From contig NC_087063.1 of the NCBI RefSeq assembly GCF_963678635.1, positions 61,047,850 to 61,111,849 of the forward strand: a stretch of DNA of 64,000 bases, given 5' to 3'. The position numbers and the translations under genes are program-made. Shown in pieces: positions 57,872 to 64,000 of this stretch. Position 1 is the stretch's first letter, and the number at the start of each line of letters is the position of its first letter. The notes beneath the pieces are model-generated. The model saw only the letters and a list, made by a program, of their open reading frames with translations. It was not told the origin of the DNA and ran no database searches. Source of the DNA: Symsagittifera roscoffensis (taxonomy: Eukaryota > Xenacoelomorpha > Acoela > Convolutidae).

Positions 57872-57925
57872 AGTTACCCTACTGATAAGTACTGCATTGT
57901 TATTAAAAGACGTGGTTGAATTTGA

Positions 57926-58582
57926 GGATCAATTTAGCAATCTCCTCCCCCCCCCCCCCGTAATGACCAATTGAGCTATCTCCCCCCAGCAAAAACGAAT
58001 AAACTCTTCAAAAAGACGTCAGTAGATGGATGTTTTGTTTATAGCACGCAATCAAAAACTTTGACCGCAATCAAAAAACTTAGCACGCAATCAAAAACTT
58101 TGACCGAATGAAGTTTTTTTTAATGAGTATCGAGAAAAATTTTGAAAAAAAAACTCGAAATTTATGAAATTTTTTTTTTGCAAATTTTTGTATAGGCGAC
58201 CATAGCCTCATCGAGGAAGCGATTTACCAGGGTTGGTGCTCTAGCCTTGTATCTGAATAGCAAAAACGGTTCTCCGCAGCACCTTAATATTGCACGCAAA
58301 AGCTTTTTGTCATTTTAAGAAAAGAAAGAACAAAGTCGCTTTTTATGCCTGATTTTTTGATTCTTTTTTCTATTTGAGTGAAACTTTCGAGCTTGATATT
58401 GTAAATTTTGGCTTGCCACAGTCGTTGGAAAATATGGTTTATGATTTCATGTCATTCAAACTATTTTCAAGTGATTATAAACATGTTTCAAGTACCTATT
58501 GAGCTATCTCTCCCCCCCCGCCCCCACACGCGAGAATGGGGCGGGGTGGGGGAGGGGGGGGGGGAGATTGCTCAATTGATCT
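57926..58582. mobile_element. G/C-run transposon with 8-bp target duplication
   Basis: Inverted ends GATCAATTTAGCAATCTCC and GGAGATTGCTCAATTGATC, flanked by GAATTTGA at 57918-57925 and 58583-58590. Long C and G homopolymers lie next to each terminus, with a repeated inner word GAGCTATCTC. The 8-bp duplication suits hAT or P superfamilies. No coding sequence. Confidence 0.75.
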
Positions 58583-58590
58583 GAATTTGA

Positions 58591-60269
58591 CTTTGACTTA
58601 CAATCACCGAATCAAACATTAGTCCGTCTTTTTCTTTGAAAAAAACATTGCTCGAAGTTTGTAGAATTCAAAATTCATTCACCATTTGCATTACGCTAGA
58701 AAATTACTAAATGATGAAAATGTGTAGCATGTGTGTTGATTAGAATGTCCATGTGAACGAATGCATTTGACTAGCTCGCTTTTTGAAGAAATAAATACAG
58801 AAATTTGTTTGCTCAAAAATAGCGTGCATTTAGCGTGCGAAGAAAAAATTCAATTAATTTCAGCAAATCAGATGACTTCCATAACAAATGGCTTGATTTC
58901 GAATCATAATCTAGTTTTGGTTAAAAAAAATTATTTTCAAACATTATTTTTCGTTTCAAAATGACGAAATGTGATTGAAAGATTTTGAGAAAACTAAAAA
59001 ACGTTCATAATTTTAATGCACGCCTTACTAAGGATTGCTCAATCAAAATTTGGTCACAACCTGATGAAAGTGATTTTAGGCCTATGGAAAAAAAACAAAA
59101 GCAATGTTTTGTCTTCATGAAAAGATATCTCAGTGGAAACAACCCAATGCTAGAAGTGGGTATGATGATGTTTTTTGAATTGACCTAAGGTTTAATTGTC
59201 TGTTTATACGATTGAGTAGTGACAAGTAAGCTGTAAAATTTGAGTGGAGCAGATGTATTTGACCAAAAACATCCTGTTTATGTTCGAAGAGACAAAAGAA
59301 TACAATTTTTGATGCAACTTATAATTTATTTATATATTACCTTAATTCTTTTGTTTTTTGAATAACAATAACTTTCATCTTTTTCTCTTGATAACAGAAA
59401 GAGAGCGTGGAAGTAAATATTGGTGAAAAATGCATTGCTCAAAGTTTTTCGAACTTAAAGTTCATTAGTCATTTGCATTACAACTAAGATGCTAGAAAAG
59501 CGGGCTAATTGATAAAAATTATCTAGCCCAAGTTCAATCGACTGCCGGCCTATTGGCATGTGGGTCAATTAGCAAGCCTATGTAAACGAAAGCATTTGAC
59601 TGGTTCGCATTTTGAAGAATTCTTGACTGAAAGTTGTTTTTTCAAAAAAGGGTGCTTTTTGCCGAGAGTTAAAATCAGAAAAGATAAAGTTTTAATTCCT
59701 CCAACAAATTAGATGAATTTTTATATCTTATGGCTCAAGCTCAAATGATAAATAGATTCTCCTTACAATTGTTTTCAAACATTATATTTTGTTTCAAAAT
59801 TGGTCAAATGTGAAATAATGATTTTGAGAAAACTAAACAACGTACATCATTCTAACGCAGGGCTTACTAAAGATTACTCATTCAAAAATTAGTCACAATC
59901 GGATGGAAGAACTGATAGAAAAAAAAGTGAAAGATAAAAAGACAGCGACAAAAGCGAACAGTCGGTTGTCCTCGAGAAAAAAAGACGCAATCTTGAATTG
60001 AAGTTTGAGATGAAACATGAAATGAAATAAAATTTCTTGCGAAATCTCTTTCTGGCCACAATTTTTGTCCGCAAAACTTGACATTGATAAAATTAATTGA
60101 TTATTAAGAACCCTGAGGCCGATATAGTTTTTTTAAAAAATTGAACTGAAATCTTTCAAAATTTCTTCTGATTGACTTTATTCAATTATTAATTCTCCTA
60201 GTTTTTGTTATCCAAGTTACATTTATTATTCCTAGTTTAAAAAAATGTTTATTTGACATATTATTTATC
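58591..60269. other. Intergenic with a diverged internal duplication
   Basis: Blocks near 58620-59040 and 59420-59890 resemble each other: GCTCGAAGTTTGTAGAA with GCTCAAAGTTTTTCGAA, GCATTTGACTAGCTCGC with GCATTTGACTGGTTCGC, and TTTTGAGAAAACTAAA in both. It is an old tandem copy of about 800 bp. No gene seen. Confidence 0.45.
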
Positions 60270-60589
60270 ATGGATGTGGATCAACAAGATATTTTAGTGG
60301 GAACGTCAGTCAGCTCCACTCCTGCTCGAGGTTCCGTGAGTCAAACAAGTGACACTAAGGCGAGCGAGATACAAAAAGAAATCGATGGTTTTAAAATGAT
60401 TTCACGTGCTCAACAATTGCGAATTCAAGAGTTGGAAAAAAACAACGGACCATGCGGGAACGGCTAAATGCTCAGGAAAGAGATTCAAGAAAAGATAGTA
60501 TTATAATATTGAATCCTCTTTACGATGCGCGCAATGTGAGAGACGTTACAATAGAAACCCTAACTGTTTTTTGGGTATAACAATTAGGT
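60270..60589 (+). pseudogene. LINE ORF1 remnant
   Basis: ATG at 60270, then about 55 codons leading into a coiled-coil-like Gln/Glu/Lys stretch. The frame is lost in an A-run near 60436-60442; the next frame continues a charged helix and a DSIIILNP segment to a stop near 60580. This layout (coiled coil, then a short RNA-binding-like segment) fits the first protein of CR1/jockey-type LINEs, and a LINE ORF2 follows downstream. One frameshift, possibly an assembly homopolymer error. Confidence 0.45.
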
Positions 60590-61580
60590 GTGAAGGTGTA
60601 AAAGCTTGCCATGTCCTGCCTGGTGATACAGGTAATTTCCTTCCCAGCGTAATATGCAAATTCATTTAGTTCGAGGACAAAACGCAAGTCTGAAAAAATA
60701 CAAGGGCTCTTAGAAAAAAGGTCAACCGAATAAACCAAAATCGAACTGCAACTTTTGGTTTAGTATTTCTTAGTTTGTGTTATGATAAAACGATCAAAAT
60801 ATTGAGTTGATACTAAAGCGCCGTGCAACTCTGCACTAACCTAACTTGGTTTTATTAAATATACTATTGCTTTTGTTTTTTTCCTTTGAACCATGGAAGT
60901 GACTTTTTGGATTTTTGTTGCCACTTTTTACAAATTGGTTTAAAAATTCAGATAAGTCAAACTATATCAGAAACAACTTAACTCAATCTTTTTGGTTTGT
61001 TTCATATTGATAACCAAAGTCAGTTTCTGATTAAAATCAGACAGTCAGTTTCATTTGCCCTGCTTATGATAACGCGAGCGCTCCATATTGGTTGTGATAA
61101 CGCGACCTCCAAGCCTGGAAAGTAGTTTATGAACTGGTTATGCGAATGAATTTTTGTGTGCTCTGTGATAACGCGTAGTTGACATTATATGAAAACTTTT
61201 ATTTTTATCTTGAAATTAAAGTTTACCTAGGTTTCAATTCTATTATTACGACTATATTTTTGTAAATTTTGGATATAAATGAGGAAACTTCAGGTCTCTA
61301 CAGTGAAGGAGTGCAATTGAAAACACGGCAAGTCAAGAAACTTCAAGTTTCTAAAACATAAAGTTAAGGATATTGTTTACATACAAGAACAGCGTATGAA
61401 AGATAGGGTGGTAGAAGGGGAATATTTTCAGGCCAACTGAGGGAGTTTGTGATTTTTTCACCCTCATTTGTTTTTTCCTATCTCAGATCAACAAAGACAC
61501 ACAAAGCAGTATATCATGAATACCACTCAGCAGGTTCGTTTGCAAAATATTAGATCGATACCAAAAAACAGACGAAATTC
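60590..61580. other. LINE interior or unrelated, no open frame
   Basis: No frame of note. GATAACGCG occurs three times between 61060 and 61180. Confidence 0.35.
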
Positions 61581-62230
61581 AAATAAGCCTAACTCAACTA
61601 AATTATTTGCCTAGCGTTATTTGTTGCACCGAAACCTGGCTTTTCACGAAACCAGAATTTAAAAATTTTCAAAATAAAAGAGTATCAACCTCTCAAAGGA
61701 AGTTCTCGTAAGCGTAAAGGAGGAATCGTATGCTTATATGGCAAATGTGGAATAAATTATGAAATATTAAAAACAACAAGTAGTAACAACATTCAATTAA
61801 TAAAAGTCAAAATTACAAATGAAAAAGTAAAAAATACATTTACTACGTGTGTTTATATTCCTGCTTGCGCTGTAAAAACTTAGACACTCCTTGTACTACA
61901 AAAGTTTTTGTATGATTTTATAGTAGCACCATCTACACATCATTTACTTTGTGGTGACTACACCAATAAAATTTCAAGAAAAAGTAAACCACTCTCTGAA
62001 CTTATAAGTATAATAAATGGAAACGATTTTTCCTACAAAACGGAAAACAAGCAAACAGAGAAGCAAACAGAGAAACTAATACCAGTAAGTCGTGTATAGA
62101 TCTGGTTTTTTTTTTCAATGTAAAAAAAACCAGTAACCATGATCAAAACATCGGTAACTGTCATTATGGAGTAATTTTAAACGCAACATCACAAACATGC
62201 AAAAATGATTATTTTATTACCAAAACTGAC
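61580..62230 (+). pseudogene. LINE endonuclease domain remnant
   Basis: Across several frames, segments match the order of an APE-type endonuclease: a TCV-YIPA stretch near 61850, LLCGDY near 61935, and an SNHDQ-like segment near 62140, where SDH is expected. Stops and shifts break it repeatedly. It lies directly upstream of the reverse transcriptase remnant. Confidence 0.5.
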
Positions 62231-62479
62231 CATGGTACAATCTTGAATCCGAATTTTTTCTGAAAGAATTAAATGATTCTTTATATTAAAAGTTATTTAA
62301 AGTTGAAAAAAAAGTTAACCAATTTAATTGCGATGAGCGTTTTTTATTGTTAAACGAAAAGCTCAAAAATAACATTTTATCCTTTTTACCAGAAAAAACA
62401 TCAATTAGAAAACTTCAAAGCACTGGGTTGATAAAGAGTTGAAAAATGCACACATAGAAAAACACCGGTTTAGGAAAAT

Positions 62480-64000
62480 TTTTTTAAAAACTGGAATCAC
62501 GGAAGCCAGAATTAATTTTGAATCTCAAAACAAATTAGTTCGCAAAATGCTGAGTTAGAAAAAAAAATTATTTAAAACAGTTTACGATTGGAAACCAACA
62601 AAAACAGCGGAGAATTTTACCCTCTGTTTGATGACCTAACACGTGCTACTAAAAACAACCGCCAGGAAGAAAAAAAAATTGATGATTTGAACGACTTCTT
62701 TGCAAATCTTGGAGAAAAAGTGGCGAGAAATTTTAATTCTCTAAAAAAATTGATAGTCAGAAAGCAAAATAACTCAATGTTTAAAGCTGAAATAACGCAA
62801 AAAAACTTCAAATGTAACCGAATTGCTAAAAATCAACTTTAGCTTGGATAATTATGGACTTTATCACTATTACTTGAAAAAAAGTTTGTCCAGTTTTGCT
62901 CCAGTTTTGACCATAACTTTTATAAAAATGTTTGAATAGACAATTTTTCCAGACATTGTCAAAACTGCCAAAGTTGAACCTCTCTTCAAAGAAGGCAATG
63001 ATCTAGGCCAATCAAATTACAGGACAATTCATCTTGTTTCAGTTTTAGATAAAATTTTTGATCGATTCAATTATAACAGAATGAACCATTATCTCACTAA
63101 GTATCAATTTTTACAAAACTGCCAGTTTGGAATCAGATCAAAAAGGAGTGAAAGTGATGATTTGATAAACCTAATAGAAGAAGTGCGTCAAGATTGGAAC
63201 TCTAATACCACGAAGACACAGTGCACATTCATTGACCTTAAGAAAGCCTTTGATACAGTTGACCACATTCATTTACTGGAGAAATATGACGCATATGGTT
63301 TTCGGGGACCTGTTTTGGATCTTCTGAAATTTTTTTTGAAAAAAACCGCCAACAATACGTTGCCACTAAAACCAAACGCTCTCAAACCAAACGCTCTCAA
63401 AAATGTTAATTATGGAGCACCACAGCAATCCATACTAGGCCCGCTTCTTTTCATCATTTATATAAATGATATTGAGCTAAATGAAAATAGTTTAGATAAT
63501 CTGACTTTATATGCTGACGACACAGTCACAAAAACCACAGCCAGAAACAGTGACATAACCGATAAACACCAAAACAGCAAGTTGACAAGAAAAAAACCAG
63601 CTGACCTTAATTGAAGATAAAACAAAAATAATGATACTATCTAAGAAGAGCAGAGGTAAATCAGATATAAAAATGGATGGAATAATTATTGAAGAAAAAC
63701 ATTCGTTCCGATATTTAGGTGTTCAGATTGGCTCTAAGATTTCTTTTACTGCTCATATTACAAAAATTGAAAACAAATTGTCGAGGTTTTGTGGGATGTA
63801 TTATAGGCTGAGGAAAGTGTTAGGTAAAAACCAACTACTGAAAGCGTATTAATCCATTTTACAGTACGGGATTTTGGCTTCAACAGACAAAACGAAATTA
63901 GAAACATTTGAACTTAAAATTAAACGGCTTTTAAAAATCAATTGTTTTAAGAGAAGAAATGAGAGCATCGAAGAACTGAGACATAAATTGAAAACATCCT
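62480..64000 (+). pseudogene. LINE reverse transcriptase remnant (CR1/jockey-like)
   Basis: The linker frame (62588-62842) holds the LNDFFANLGEKVA motif usual before the polymerase. Reverse transcriptase blocks follow: NYRTIHLVSVLDKIF near 63018, FIDLKKAFDTVDH near 63230, a GPLLFIIYINDI segment near 63440 and YADD at 63508-63519. A frame change separates this from the thumb segment (63631-63852, SFRYLGVQIG), and an in-frame stop at 63850-63852 precedes more of the protein running off the window. Multiple breaks make it inactive. Confidence 0.85.

Overview
The window is a gene-poor, repeat-dense, AT-rich stretch of a eukaryotic nuclear genome, most probably an invertebrate animal. The evidence is GT-AG introns with short pyrimidine tracts running straight into the AG, several families of DNA transposons and small non-autonomous elements, a decayed LINE, and one very large, almost intact LTR retrotransposon. 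I cannot name the species. No rRNA or tRNA gene, CRISPR array or bacterial operon is present.

Layout. 1-7.24 kb: a segment of at least 2.36 kb present twice at a 4,858-bp offset and nearly identical, made largely of one roughly 500-bp repeat family, called family A here. 8.4-9.0 kb: another family A copy. 9.5-10.1 kb and 16.1-17.1 kb: two transposons with CCCGCA inverted termini, filled with ATCGAT-type palindromic repeats; a third lies at 53.3-54.4 kb. 11.4-13.9 kb: possible minus-strand exons and a 200-bp N gap. 16.0-18.6 kb: a minus-strand spliced gene whose last visible exon is cut by the second CCCGCA element. 23.2-23.8 kb: minisatellite.

25,513-44,361 is an 18.85-kb Ty3/gypsy-type element. 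Its 408-bp LTRs differ at one position by my reading and are flanked by a 4-bp TTTC target duplication. In order it carries: a leader with a primer-binding site and a duplicated hairpin; a 155-aa basic ORF; a 2,740-aa gag-protease-RT-RNase H-integrase polyprotein; two tiny hydrophobic ORFs (76 and 62 aa); a 378-codon reading frame with no methionine; an 872-aa envelope-like glycoprotein; a 597-aa unknown protein; and an intron immediately behind the last stop codon. Successive ORFs overlap by 4 to 26 nt. Most are open and appear functional, so the unit reads like a complex endogenous retrovirus with an unusually large accessory gene set. This is the most unusual system in the window.

44.4-60.2 kb: one or two candidate plus-strand host exons, further family A copies, hAT-like GGCGGAT-ended elements, a G/C-run element with an 8-bp target duplication, and a degenerate GGATTCC array. 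60.27-64.0 kb: a frameshifted non-LTR (CR1/jockey-like) retrotransposon whose reverse transcriptase runs to the window edge.
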